Shown here piece by piece: positions 1 to 7,773 of a stretch of 64,000 nt of DNA. A program made the translations under genes and the position numbers. The stretch is from Bacteroidales bacterium UBA5429 (GTDB lineage: Bacteria; Bacteroidota; Bacteroidia; Bacteroidales; WCHB1-69): positions 79,490 through 143,489 of the forward strand of contig DIRT01000008.1 in the NCBI GenBank assembly GCA_002427605.1. Direction: 5' to 3'. Positions within the stretch are counted from its first letter, which is position 1. Each line of letters opens with the position of its first letter. The notes beneath the pieces were generated by a model, which did not search any database, was not told where the DNA came from, and saw only the letters and a program-made list of their open reading frames with translations.

Positions 1-415
1 CCATTTTTATGGTGATATCATCCCACTGATCTTTAAATTTCATTACCTCTTTCCGACAAGCTTTGTTGTACTCTTCAACACTGATTTTAGTGCCAATATC
101 CTCTTTGGTAATTCCCAAAGTTTGTTCTACACCCAGTTCAATGGGTAACCCGTGAGTATCCCATCCTCCTTTACGACCCACATATTTTCCTTTGAGGGTT
201 TGATATCTGCAAAAGAGGTCTTTAATAGCCCGACCCATAACGTGGTGAATACCGGGAGCACCATTCGCAGAAGGGGGTCCTTCATAGAATACAAACTGTT
301 CATTCCCTTCACGTAACTCCAAACTTTTTTGGAAAATTTGATGTTTTTCCCAATATTTCAACATCTCTTCCTCAATCTTAGGAAGATTAAGTCCCTTATA
401 ATCAGCGTATTTCAT
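1..415 (-). CDS. ileS: Isoleucyl-tRNA synthetase, N-terminal fragment (runs off the window)
   Basis: Charges tRNA-Ile with isoleucine in the cytoplasm. Only the first 138 codons are present; the rest lies beyond base 1. The translation opens MKYADYKGLNLPKIEEEMLKY and continues with a Rossmann-fold segment containing GPPSANGAPGIHHVMGR, the class I HIGH-type site in the variant GIHH form, then WDTHGLPIELGVE, a motif shared by Ile/Val/Leu enzymes. The ATG at 415 is chosen because it gives the expected N-terminus and lies 28 bases after a TATCTTTG promoter box on the same strand (444-451). Ile rather than Val or Leu identity is supported by the family-like N-terminus, but the diagnostic C-terminal half is not visible. 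Confidence 0.9.
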   Translation of the reverse strand, partial: MKYADYKGLNLPKIEEEMLKYWEKHQIFQKSLELREGNEQFVFYEGPPSANGAPGIHHVMGRAIKDLFCRYQTLKGKYVGRKGGWDTHGLPIELGVEQTLGITKEDIGTKISVEEYNKACRKEVMKFKDQWDDITIKM

Positions 416-443
416 AAATTTCAATAGGTTTCATTACAACAAA

Positions 444-451
444 CAAAGATA
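444..451 (-). promoter_or_regulatory. Promoter -7 box of ileS
   Basis: Reads TATCTTTG on the minus strand, the Bacteroidota -7 consensus TAnnTTTG, 28 bases before the ileS start. No clear -33 element was identified. Confidence 0.7.
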
Positions 452-457
452 TGGAAA

Positions 458-485
458 AATTACGAATTACGAATCACGAATTACG
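458..485. repeat. Four-unit heptamer tandem repeat (AATTACG)
   Basis: Four back-to-back 7-bp units: AATTACG, AATTACG, AATCACG, AATTACG, with one mismatch in the third. It lies between the ileS promoter and the Fic module. The rest of the 416-644 gap is A+T-rich and holds nothing else I recognise apart from the two promoter boxes. The function is unknown. Confidence 0.8.
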
Positions 486-624
486 AGTTGGTTTTCGGAA
501 TGGTGGAATTTCGATTGGTTGCTAAGGATCTTTAACCTAAAAAATACGGAATTTTAAATTTAAAATTGAAAAATTTGAAATTAGATTTTGTGAGTAATAT
601 ATTCTTTTTATTCAATAAATTGTG

Positions 625-632
625 TATCTTTG
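625..632 (+). promoter_or_regulatory. Promoter -7 box of the antitoxin-fic operon
   Basis: TATCTTTG on the plus strand, 21 bases before the ATG at 654. It implies a short leader and a single transcript for both genes. Confidence 0.65.
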
Positions 633-653
633 CATTCTACTTAATTGAAAAAT

Positions 654-875
654 ATGTTTAGCACAATTGAAATAGACAAAAATAATCTGACCATAATGGG
701 AGTTCAATTTTCAGACTTAAAAACCCTGGAAAGTACTGCAAATGCATTGGGGAGCAATATGTTTGAAGGTTTTAAACCTACTCCTAAAGGAATTGAAATC
801 ATTAGAGATTATATGTCGGGTAAAATATCACTAACAGAATTTGTGGCACTTGCCAAACAAAAAGCCTATGTCTAA
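654..875 (+). CDS. Antitoxin of a class I Fic toxin (VbhA-like)
   Basis: A 73-residue protein predicted to hold the downstream Fic enzyme inactive by covering its ATP site. Residues 34-39 read SNMFEG, which fits the Fic inhibitory motif (S/T)xxxE(G/N), with Glu38 as the expected inhibitory glutamate. The rest (PTPKGIEIIRDYMSGKISLTEF) resembles the three-helix VbhA domain, which often ends a few residues after such a segment. Translation could begin at a TTG at 645, but the ATG at 654 is preferred: it is the normal start codon and is well spaced from the promoter box. The stop overlaps the fic start by 8 bases, suggesting translational coupling. Assignment rests on the motif, size and position. 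Confidence 0.8.
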   Translation: MFSTIEIDKNNLTIMGVQFSDLKTLESTANALGSNMFEGFKPTPKGIEIIRDYMSGKISLTEFVALAKQKAYV

Positions 876-1494
876 TTCATACAAATACATAGATCCTGAC
901 CATACCTATACTGATCCTGAAACTGGGGTTTTACGGAATTTACTAAACATTACAGATCCCGAGGTACTACTTTTTGTTGAAAGTGGTGCTGTATCAAAAC
1001 GACTTCAAGAACTTTATGAACATCCTATAAAGATCAATGGAATCGAGAGTCTTTTTAAAATTCATAAACAATTGTTTCAAGATATTTACATTTGGGCAGG
1101 TAAAAAACGGATTGTTGAAATAAGTAAAAACGGCAAACAGTTTTTTCCTACTTCACATTTTGATAATGCTTTTAGATATATCGACACATTAATTGCGGAG
1201 TTTAAGAAAGTTTCGAAAAATAATAAAATACTACTTGCTGAGAAATTGGCAGATATTTTGGATAATGTTAACTATTTACACCCCTTTAGAGAAGGCAATG
1301 GGCGATCACAAAGAGAGTTTTTAAGATTGTTGGCTTTGGAAAAAGACTTGACATTAAATCTTAACCCGGCAAACAACAAAAGTGTTTATGAACGGTATAT
1401 GAAAGGAACCATTGAAAGTGACGTAAAGATATTGACAGAGTTAATCTTTGAACTCATTGACATGAATAGTAACAAGAAGAACGAAGTTGAATAA
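868..1494 (+). CDS. fic: Fic-domain toxin (predicted AMP-transferase)
   Basis: Fic enzymes transfer AMP, or more rarely other phosphate-containing groups, from a nucleotide to hydroxyl side chains of target proteins. The 208-residue protein has the complete active-site motif HPFREGNGRSQR at residues 138-149: catalytic His138, metal-binding Glu142, and the anion-binding GNGR with a following Arg149 that an inhibitory glutamate would contact. The GKQFFPTSHFDNA stretch near residue 90 fits the substrate-docking flap. No N-terminal inhibitory helix is fused to it, which matches class I, where inhibition comes from a separate antitoxin, here the overlapping upstream gene. The ATG at 868 is chosen over a TTG at 841 because MSNSYKYIDPDHTYTD is a normal start for these toxins. 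The target is unknown; bacterial relatives include DNA-gyrase/topoisomerase AMPylators. Confidence 0.9.
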   Translation: MSNSYKYIDPDHTYTDPETGVLRNLLNITDPEVLLFVESGAVSKRLQELYEHPIKINGIESLFKIHKQLFQDIYIWAGKKRIVEISKNGKQFFPTSHFDNAFRYIDTLIAEFKKVSKNNKILLAEKLADILDNVNYLHPFREGNGRSQREFLRLLALEKDLTLNLNPANNKSVYERYMKGTIESDVKILTELIFELIDMNSNKKNEVE

Positions 1495-1602
1495 CAAACT
1501 AAAATGTCAGAAAGTTATATCGCCGGATAGAATCAATTACCCAGTAAAAGATGGTTACGAATAAAGTCATACAAATAATTTGAATATTTGGCTATAATTG
1601 TG

Positions 1603-1610
1603 TACTTTTG
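1603..1610 (+). promoter_or_regulatory. Promoter -7 box of meaB
   Basis: TACTTTTG fits TAnnTTTG. A TTTG ending at 1582, 20 bases upstream, can serve as the -33 element. The meaB ATG follows 48 bases later. Confidence 0.65.
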
Positions 1611-1658
1611 TGGAATTCTAAAAATATCTTTTTACAAACGCTATCTTATTAATATACA

Positions 1659-2735
1659 ATGGATTCTAAGAAAAAAAGATCAGCACTCAATGTTCAGGAA
1701 GGAATTGAACAGCCTTCTTCTGTATCTCCTTATCTGAAGAAAAAACGGATAGTGCGTCCCTCATTGTTAAGTGTGGATCAATATTTGGATGGCATTCTCA
1801 ACAAGGATAGAATGATATTGAGTCGGGCTATCACATTGGTTGAAAGTGTACATCCGGAACATATCAAAATAGCTCAGGAATTGCTGGAAAAAACCCTTCC
1901 TTATGCCGGAAACTCCGTTCGTATCGGCATTACCGGGGTGCCGGGAGCGGGTAAAAGTACTTTTATTGAAGCGATAGGCAATCTCATTACTGAAAAGGGG
2001 CATCAATTGGCTGTTTTGGCGATTGACCCGAGCAGTGAACGCTCAAAAGGGAGTATTTTGGGAGACAAAACCCGGATGGAGTCCTTGTCGGTTAATCCTC
2101 ATGCTTATATTCGTCCTTCACCCTCCGGACTTACCTTGGGTGGTGTTGCCCGTAAAACCCGGGAAACCATCATCTTGTGTGAAGCTGCCGGTTTTGACGT
2201 AATTTTTGTTGAAACGGTAGGCGTTGGGCAATCGGAAACTGTGGTGAAGTCGATGGTGGATTTCTTTCTATTGCTGATGTTGTCAGGTGCCGGGGATGAT
2301 TTGCAGGGAATCAAGAGGGGAATTATGGAGATGGCGGACGGATTGGCGATTACCAAAGCGGATGGAGATAATATTTTGCAAGCGCAGCATGCGAAATCAC
2401 TCTACCAATCTGCATTGAGATTATTTCCTAAGTTGGGCAATGGCTGGGATGTTCCCGTGGAAGTGTGTTCATCCTTTACCATGGAAGGGATTGATAAGGT
2501 GTGGGATATGATCGAACAATTTGTTCAGTTGACCAAAGAGAACCAGTTTTTTTATACCCAACGCAATGAACAGAACATCAAACTTTTCTATGAGTGGGTA
2601 GAGCACAGTATCAGAGATCGCTTTTATGCTAATCCTAAAGTGCAAAAAAAGATAGAATCACTGATTCCGTTGATTCAATCGGGACAAATTACTCCTTATC
2701 AGGCGGGGGGAATGTTGTTATCTGAAGTTGAATAG
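1659..2735 (+). CDS. meaB: Methylmalonyl-CoA mutase-associated GTPase MeaB (ArgK family)
   Basis: A P-loop G3E-family GTPase that protects methylmalonyl-CoA mutase and gates delivery of its adenosylcobalamin cofactor. The P-loop GVPGAGKST lies at residues 93-101, followed by DPSSERSKGSILGDKTRM, the ETVGVGQSE switch region and the guanine-specificity segment ITKADGDN. At 358 residues it is somewhat longer than the usual ~330; the first ~30 residues, rich in Lys and Ser, are the likely extension. The mutase genes are not next to it in this window, although meaB often sits beside them. It has its own promoter box and is followed by a 257-base gap, so it is probably monocistronic. Confidence 0.93.
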   Translation: MDSKKKRSALNVQEGIEQPSSVSPYLKKKRIVRPSLLSVDQYLDGILNKDRMILSRAITLVESVHPEHIKIAQELLEKTLPYAGNSVRIGITGVPGAGKSTFIEAIGNLITEKGHQLAVLAIDPSSERSKGSILGDKTRMESLSVNPHAYIRPSPSGLTLGGVARKTRETIILCEAAGFDVIFVETVGVGQSETVVKSMVDFFLLLMLSGAGDDLQGIKRGIMEMADGLAITKADGDNILQAQHAKSLYQSALRLFPKLGNGWDVPVEVCSSFTMEGIDKVWDMIEQFVQLTKENQFFYTQRNEQNIKLFYEWVEHSIRDRFYANPKVQKKIESLIPLIQSGQITPYQAGGMLLSEVE

Positions 2736-2809
2736 GGGTAAATTAATATTGAATATTTTTTTTTGTTAAAATTTCCGCAAAAATTGGAAATAGACATGCA
2801 AAAAAAGTG

Positions 2810-2817
2810 TATCTTTG
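2810..2817 (+). promoter_or_regulatory. Promoter -7 box with a long leader before the GT2 gene
   Basis: TATCTTTG on the plus strand with a TTG 23 bases upstream. The next start codon is 175 bases away, the longest leader among the promoters found here. The leader has a hairpin of TGTAGT with ACTACA (about 2823-2853) but matches no riboswitch I know. Confidence 0.55.
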
Positions 2818-2992
2818 CTCGTTGTAGTTTGATCGTTTTCGTATAAGACTACAGATAAATAAATGTAATGAGGTGAAAAAAATCTCTCTATGCTTTATAA
2901 ACTTTTTATTAGAAAACAATAATTTAGATAGCTTATTTTAAAACTTTAAAATTTTTTAGGATTAATTTAATCGGATTATTTTGTTATAGCGT

Positions 2993-3763
2993 ATGTCAAA
3001 AGTAGTAGTTATAATACCCTGTTACAATGAAGCTGACCGCTTTCCTCAACAGGATTTTTTTAATGGTTTTATTTCCTATCCCTCTATAACTTTTTTATTT
3101 GTTAATGATGGGAGTAAAGATGCAACATTAGAAATTTTACAAGAGTGGCAGAAGGAATATGATAATGTATTAGTTATTGACAAACAGCCGAATAGTGGTA
3201 AAGCGAGTGCCGTGCGCTTTGGCATGTTACATGCTGTAGAAAATATAGATTTTGATTATATTGCTTATTTTGATGCAGATTTAGCAACTTCTTTGGATGA
3301 ATTACCTATTTTCTTGAATATTTTTGAGCGACGTGAATCGTTAAAATTGGTTACCGGATCACGAGTTAGGCGTCTTGGAGCAAATATTGACAGAACTTGG
3401 AGCCGACATATTATTGGTCGTATTTTTGCAACCTGTGCTTCGGCAACATTATTATTGCCCACTTATGATACGCAGTGTGGTGCCAAGATGTTATCAAAGG
3501 ATGTTGTTTATCAGCTATTTAAAGATGAATTTATAAGTAAATGGCTTTTTGATGTGGAGGTTTTTGCCCGCTTAGCACTGATAGTTGGTTATCCTGAAGT
3601 TAAAAATTCCATTTATGAATGTCCTTTAGATAGCTGGATAGAAAAGGGTGATTCCCGCATCAAGTTGAAGGATTTTACACGTTTTCCTATCGATTTATAT
3701 AGGATTTTCAGAAAGTATCATAAGTCATTAAAAAGACAAAAAAAAATTTTTGAAAAATCTTAA
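2993..3763 (+). CDS. Family 2 glycosyltransferase, polyprenyl-phosphate sugar synthase type
   Basis: Predicted to move a sugar from a nucleotide sugar to a polyprenyl phosphate, giving a lipid-linked monosaccharide donor. The GT-A fold is shown by VVVIIPCYNEADRFP near the N-terminus, the FVNDGSKDAT turn, and the metal-binding YFDADLAT. The length (256 residues) and the order of motifs resemble dolichyl-phosphate beta-glucosyl/mannosyl transferases. No C-terminal membrane pair is obvious, so it is probably peripheral. The next gene, 46 bases on, is a GT-C membrane transferase that would need such a lipid-linked sugar, so the two likely work in series. Which sugar and lipid are used cannot be read from the sequence. 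Confidence 0.85.
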   Translation: MSKVVVIIPCYNEADRFPQQDFFNGFISYPSITFLFVNDGSKDATLEILQEWQKEYDNVLVIDKQPNSGKASAVRFGMLHAVENIDFDYIAYFDADLATSLDELPIFLNIFERRESLKLVTGSRVRRLGANIDRTWSRHIIGRIFATCASATLLLPTYDTQCGAKMLSKDVVYQLFKDEFISKWLFDVEVFARLALIVGYPEVKNSIYECPLDSWIEKGDSRIKLKDFTRFPIDLYRIFRKYHKSLKRQKKIFEKS

Positions 3764-3809
3764 TATTTATTTTGAAATACAACAGAGTGATAATGTTTAA
3801 ATACGTTTT

Positions 3810-6038
3810 ATGAATACAATAAATAACTGGATAAAATCAGATTATTGGCGATTTGCTTTCTTTGTAACTATTGCTGTGACTTTGGTTGTCATGATACGAC
3901 TCACCTTGGATGCCGGATATAGTGGGGATGAGGATTTTCACGTCAAACATGCAAAAGCTGTATATGATTTTTATGCTACAGGAGGGAAGGATACTGCTGC
4001 TGTGACAGTAATAGAGGAAGAGTCATGGAACCTTCCTCTCTATGGTCAGGCGGTAGATAATATTGCTTATGTGATTCACCGTTGGTTTGGGTTTGAAGAT
4101 CTGATTACAGTTCGACATATTACGAATGTTATTTTTGGTTGGACTTTACTATTATTTGGGGGACTTATTGCAGTGCGTGTTTCAGGGAAGTGGCGTACTG
4201 CATTAATTGTGGCTTTGCTTTTATTTCTGTCACCGCGATTGTTAGGACATACTTTCAATAATACCAAAGATAATGGTTTTGCTGCCGGTATGTTGTTTGG
4301 GCTTTACGCCATTATTGTGTTTATTCAAGATTTGCCAAAAGTGAGGGTCAAATCTATGATCTTGTTGGTTCTCAGTATTGGTTTTGCAATAGCGAGCAGG
4401 ATTGGAGGTTTATTGCTGATTCCTTATCTTGGCTTATTTGCTTTTATCTATTTTATAAAAACGTACTCTTTTAAAGGAATTTTCCAAACCGGAACGAGTA
4501 AAATATTTTTGAAAATAGTGTTCTATGGGTTGCTTGCCTCTCTTCTGGGGTACGGTTTAGCGTTGTTAGTATGGCCCTATGTATTAGTTAGTCCAATTAA
4601 ACATACGATCGAAATTTTTAAAGAGCAGAGTCACTTTTCTATAGGAATCAGACAACTTTTTGAGGGGTCATTACAATGGTCAGATCATTTACCCGCTTAC
4701 TATACCCCAAAATATATTTTGATGACTATCCCCGTTGCGGTGATTATTGGGTTGGTGCTCTTTTTTATTTTTCAAAAGAGGGATTTTAAGAACTGGTTCT
4801 GGAATTTTGTGATATTCTTCTCCTTCTTTTTCCCCGTTTTCTGGATTGTTTATACCAATGCCAATGTGTATGGTGGCTGGCGTCATGCTCTCTTCTCCTA
4901 TCCGCCGATGGTTGTGGCAGCAGGTATGGGTTTCAATCAGCTGATAGAGTGGGTAGAGGATCTCAAAAGAAGCGTAAAGGGAGAAAGTGCCCGAAAAGTG
5001 TTAGGGGTGTTCCACGTAGCGACGCTTTTGCTCCCCCCCATTTTATTAATTCCACCATTAAAACACATCATAAAAAATCACCCGTATGAATATGTTTATT
5101 TCAATGAACTTGCCGGAGGAGTTAATAAAGCGTACGGGAATTATGAGTTGGATTATTACTATCATTCCAGTCGTGAAATTTGTGAATGGGTGCTCGATAA
5201 TGCCGAGCAACCGGAAGGGTCTAATGAAAAGATTAAAGTGGTTTCATGGCACCCGGTCTCATTGGCACACTACTTTAGGAAAGATACAACACGTTTTTCT
5301 ACGGGGTTTGTGAGATGGTATGAAAAAGGAAATTCAGATTGGGATTATGCAGTTTTTACAATTACAGGGATGGCACCGGAACAGTTAACAAACAGTGCGA
5401 TTTTTCCTCCACCCAATACTGTGTATACCGTTAAAGTGGATGATGTTCCTATTGCCATTGTATTGAAACGGCAGGATAAGTCAGATTTTATCGGATATCA
5501 ATATAAGCAAAAGCAACAATGGGATAGTGCAGTGGTTCATTTGACCCGTGCCATTGAATTGGATCCTACCAATGAAGCAGCACATGTGAATCTGATAGAA
5601 AGTTATTTTCAATTGCAACAGTTGGATTCTGCAAAAATTTATATTGACAAGTTAGTAGCGATGTTGCCCAAATATGAGCCTGGAAATTATTTCCTGGCAC
5701 ACTATTATTTGGCTAAAAATCAACCTGATAAAGCACTGGATCTGACTAAAAAGATTATCAAGGATAACCTGAAATTTAGCGCTGCGTACCATCTTCAGTT
5801 TCAGATTTATGTGCAAAAAAATGATCTGAGAGCTGCCGAAAAATCGATGATTGCTTTGATGAAATCGGAACAGTTTGATCAACAGGCTATGCAACAGTTA
5901 TTGTCGCTTTACAAGGCGCAAGGGATAGATGATCGAAATGCATACAGAAAAATTTATCGTTTGTTGGCAAAAACATACGAAAATCTGGGTAAGAAGGATA
6001 TAGCTCAACAATATCGGGATGCATTAAAACAACTTTAG
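3810..6038 (+). CDS. GT-C membrane glycosyltransferase (PMT/ArnT-like) with C-terminal TPR domain
   Basis: A 742-residue membrane enzyme predicted to transfer a sugar from a polyprenyl-phosphate donor to an acceptor on the periplasmic face. One membrane helix (about 15-33) is followed by GYSGDEDFH, where Asp40, Glu41 and Asp42 occupy the first-loop acidic site typical of GT-C enzymes. About ten more hydrophobic segments follow to roughly residue 445. From about residue 557 it turns soluble and helical with TPR-like repeats (for example WDSAVVHLTRAIELDPTNEAA). The TPR tail may bind a protein acceptor or partner, which is inference. It sits between a GT2 gene and a permease in one apparent operon. 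Candidate acceptors are lipid A, a glycan or a protein; none can be chosen from sequence. Confidence 0.8.
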   Translation: MNTINNWIKSDYWRFAFFVTIAVTLVVMIRLTLDAGYSGDEDFHVKHAKAVYDFYATGGKDTAAVTVIEEESWNLPLYGQAVDNIAYVIHRWFGFEDLITVRHITNVIFGWTLLLFGGLIAVRVSGKWRTALIVALLLFLSPRLLGHTFNNTKDNGFAAGMLFGLYAIIVFIQDLPKVRVKSMILLVLSIGFAIASRIGGLLLIPYLGLFAFIYFIKTYSFKGIFQTGTSKIFLKIVFYGLLASLLGYGLALLVWPYVLVSPIKHTIEIFKEQSHFSIGIRQLFEGSLQWSDHLPAYYTPKYILMTIPVAVIIGLVLFFIFQKRDFKNWFWNFVIFFSFFFPVFWIVYTNANVYGGWRHALFSYPPMVVAAGMGFNQLIEWVEDLKRSVKGESARKVLGVFHVATLLLPPILLIPPLKHIIKNHPYEYVYFNELAGGVNKAYGNYELDYYYHSSREICEWVLDNAEQPEGSNEKIKVVSWHPVSLAHYFRKDTTRFSTGFVRWYEKGNSDWDYAVFTITGMAPEQLTNSAIFPPPNTVYTVKVDDVPIAIVLKRQDKSDFIGYQYKQKQQWDSAVVHLTRAIELDPTNEAAHVNLIESYFQLQQLDSAKIYIDKLVAMLPKYEPGNYFLAHYYLAKNQPDKALDLTKKIIKDNLKFSAAYHLQFQIYVQKNDLRAAEKSMIALMKSEQFDQQAMQQLLSLYKAQGIDDRNAYRKIYRLLAKTYENLGKKDIAQQYRDALKQL

Positions 6039-6041
6039 ATA

Positions 6042-7118
6042 GTGACACGCTACATATTGATTAAAATTGGGTATGGTTTTTTGGTGATGCTGGGTGTGAT
6101 CACTCTGGTGTTCTTTCTCTTTGCCATTCTCCCATCTGATCCGGCAAGAATGATGATGGGACAGCGGAGTGATATCCAGACGGAAGAGGCGATTAGAAAA
6201 GAGATGGGGTTGGATTTGCCTAAGCCGGTACAGTTTTTAGCTTATTTGAACGACCTTTCTCCTATTTCCTGGCATAAAACCAAAGATCAGGACTCTTTTT
6301 TTTATCTCAATGATGACAATTATAGTTATGTAAAAATCTGTTCTTTTCCAGAGAGTTCTCTAGTGTTAAAGAAGCCTTATCTGCGAAGATCTTATCAAAG
6401 TAAACGGCTGGTAAGCGATATTTTAGCTGAAGCACTTCCCAAAACCGCTTTACTGGCATTGGTTTCGATTTTTTTTGCGATGATTGTCGGGATTACAATA
6501 GGTGTGTTAAGTGCCTTGTACAAAGATAGTTGGTTTGATAAAATTGCGCTATTCTTTTCTGTTTTGGGGATTTCCCTTCCCTCCTTTTTTGCGGCGATAC
6601 TGTTCGCCTGGATCTTTGCTTTTGTGCTGGCGGATTATACCGGGTTGAGTATGTTCGGAAGCTTGTATTCTGTGGATGACTACGGCACCGGGATCTATGT
6701 GGACTTAAAAAATTTAATATTACCTGCTATTACATTGGGAATCAGACCGTTGGCTGTAGTGGTGGAGTTAACCAAAAATTCCGTTTTAGATGTGCTTTCA
6801 CAGGACTATATCCGAACTGCATTAGCAAAAGGGTTGGCTAAACGAACTATTATTATAAAACATACATTAAAAAACGCATTAAATCCGGTGGTTACAGCTA
6901 TTTCCGGGTGGCTTGCTTCGCTGCTCGCGGGTGCAGTGTTTGTGGAGTATATTTTTGACTGGAAAGGGATGGGGGTAGTGATTGTTGACGGGCTTGACAA
7001 GTATGATTTTCCGGTTGTAATGGGTTCGCTGCTCTATGTTTCTGTGATTTTGGTTCTGATCAACATCATAACCGATATCATTTATGGATGGTTGGATCCC
7101 AGGGTTACTATGAAATAA
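6042..7118 (+). CDS. ABC transporter permease, DppB/OppB type (orphan)
   Basis: An integral membrane subunit of the peptide/nickel ABC importer family (BPD_transp_1). The N-terminus MTRYILIKIGYGFLVMLGVITLVFF and the early LPSDPARMMMG motif are characteristic, and the ATPase-contact (EAA) loop is seen as RTALAKGLAKRTIIIKHTLKNA at about residues 247-270. Between the first and second membrane segments lies a long periplasmic loop (about residues 30-130) with no known domain. It starts at a GTG (6042), 3 bases after the preceding stop, so it is co-transcribed with the glycosyltransferases. No DppC partner, ATPase or binding protein is adjacent, so the transporter must be completed elsewhere. The substrate is unknown. 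Confidence 0.87.
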   Translation: MTRYILIKIGYGFLVMLGVITLVFFLFAILPSDPARMMMGQRSDIQTEEAIRKEMGLDLPKPVQFLAYLNDLSPISWHKTKDQDSFFYLNDDNYSYVKICSFPESSLVLKKPYLRRSYQSKRLVSDILAEALPKTALLALVSIFFAMIVGITIGVLSALYKDSWFDKIALFFSVLGISLPSFFAAILFAWIFAFVLADYTGLSMFGSLYSVDDYGTGIYVDLKNLILPAITLGIRPLAVVVELTKNSVLDVLSQDYIRTALAKGLAKRTIIIKHTLKNALNPVVTAISGWLASLLAGAVFVEYIFDWKGMGVVIVDGLDKYDFPVVMGSLLYVSVILVLINIITDIIYGWLDPRVTMK

Positions 7119-7126
7119 AAATAATA

Positions 7127-7149
7127 GGGGGGATGTTCTCCCATTTTTT
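7127..7149 (+). terminator. Possible weak terminator of the GT2/GT-C/permease operon
   Basis: A short G-rich/C-rich inverted repeat (GGGA with TCCC) followed by six T residues, directly after the permease stop. The stem is only about 4 bp, so this is tentative. Confidence 0.35.
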
Positions 7150-7151
7150 AC

Positions 7152-7159
7152 TACCTTTG
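7152..7159 (+). promoter_or_regulatory. Promoter -7 box of the DUF3109 gene
   Basis: TACCTTTG only 17 bases before the ATG at 7177, implying a leader of about ten bases. Confidence 0.7.
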
Positions 7160-7176
7160 CGAAAAATTTTTAAATT

Positions 7177-7773
7177 ATGTTAATCGTTGATGGTGTTTTA
7201 GTTTCAGATGATATTGTTTACTCTCAATTTGTTTGCGATTTGTCTCAATGTCAGGGAATTTGTTGTGTAGAAGGAGATGCGGGTGCACCTTTAGATGAGG
7301 TGGAGTTGGGGATACTGGAAGACCTTTATCCAATTTATAAACCTTTCATGACGGAGGGTGGAATTAAAACAGTAGAAAAAAATGGTTTTTATGAATATGA
7401 TACGGATGGCACTTTAGTTACTCCCTTGATTAAGGGAGAGGCTTGTGCTTATATTTATTATGAAGCCGGAGTTGCCAAGTGTGCGATTGAAAAAGCATAT
7501 CTATTACATAAAACGCCTTTCAGAAAACCGATCTCTTGTCATCTTTATCCGATCCGAATTAAAAGTTTACCCGGTTATGATGCTCTGAATTATCACCGTT
7601 GGCATGTGTGTGAGCCCGCTTGTTCGTTGGGCAAAGAACTAAAAGTCCCTGTTTATCGTTTTCTGGAGGAACCTTTGGTGAGGAAATATGGTGTTGAGTG
7701 GTATCAAAAACTGCTCAAGGAGATTCAACTTTTAACTCAGGATACCGACTCTGAACCTTCAAAGATAGATTGA
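7177..7773 (+). CDS. DUF3109 family cysteine-rich protein
   Basis: A 198-residue cytosolic protein of unknown function. It has a cysteine pattern suited to a metal or Fe-S centre: Cys20, Cys25, Cys29 and Cys30 in CDLSQCQGICC, then GEACAY, KCAIEK, SCHLYPIRI and HVCEPAC. The SCHLYP plus CEPAC arrangement is the hallmark by which I recognise DUF3109; the number and spacing resemble YkgJ-type zinc/iron-chelating proteins. It has its own promoter box and faces kdtA convergently, with the two coding regions overlapping by 37 bases. I cannot assign a reaction. Confidence 0.8.
   Translation: MLIVDGVLVSDDIVYSQFVCDLSQCQGICCVEGDAGAPLDEVELGILEDLYPIYKPFMTEGGIKTVEKNGFYEYDTDGTLVTPLIKGEACAYIYYEAGVAKCAIEKAYLLHKTPFRKPISCHLYPIRIKSLPGYDALNYHRWHVCEPACSLGKELKVPVYRFLEEPLVRKYGVEWYQKLLKEIQLLTQDTDSEPSKID

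Noticed and set aside
645..653. TTG start adding three residues to the Fic antitoxin
   Set aside because: A rare start only nine bases upstream; the ATG at 654 is sufficient and fits the promoter spacing.
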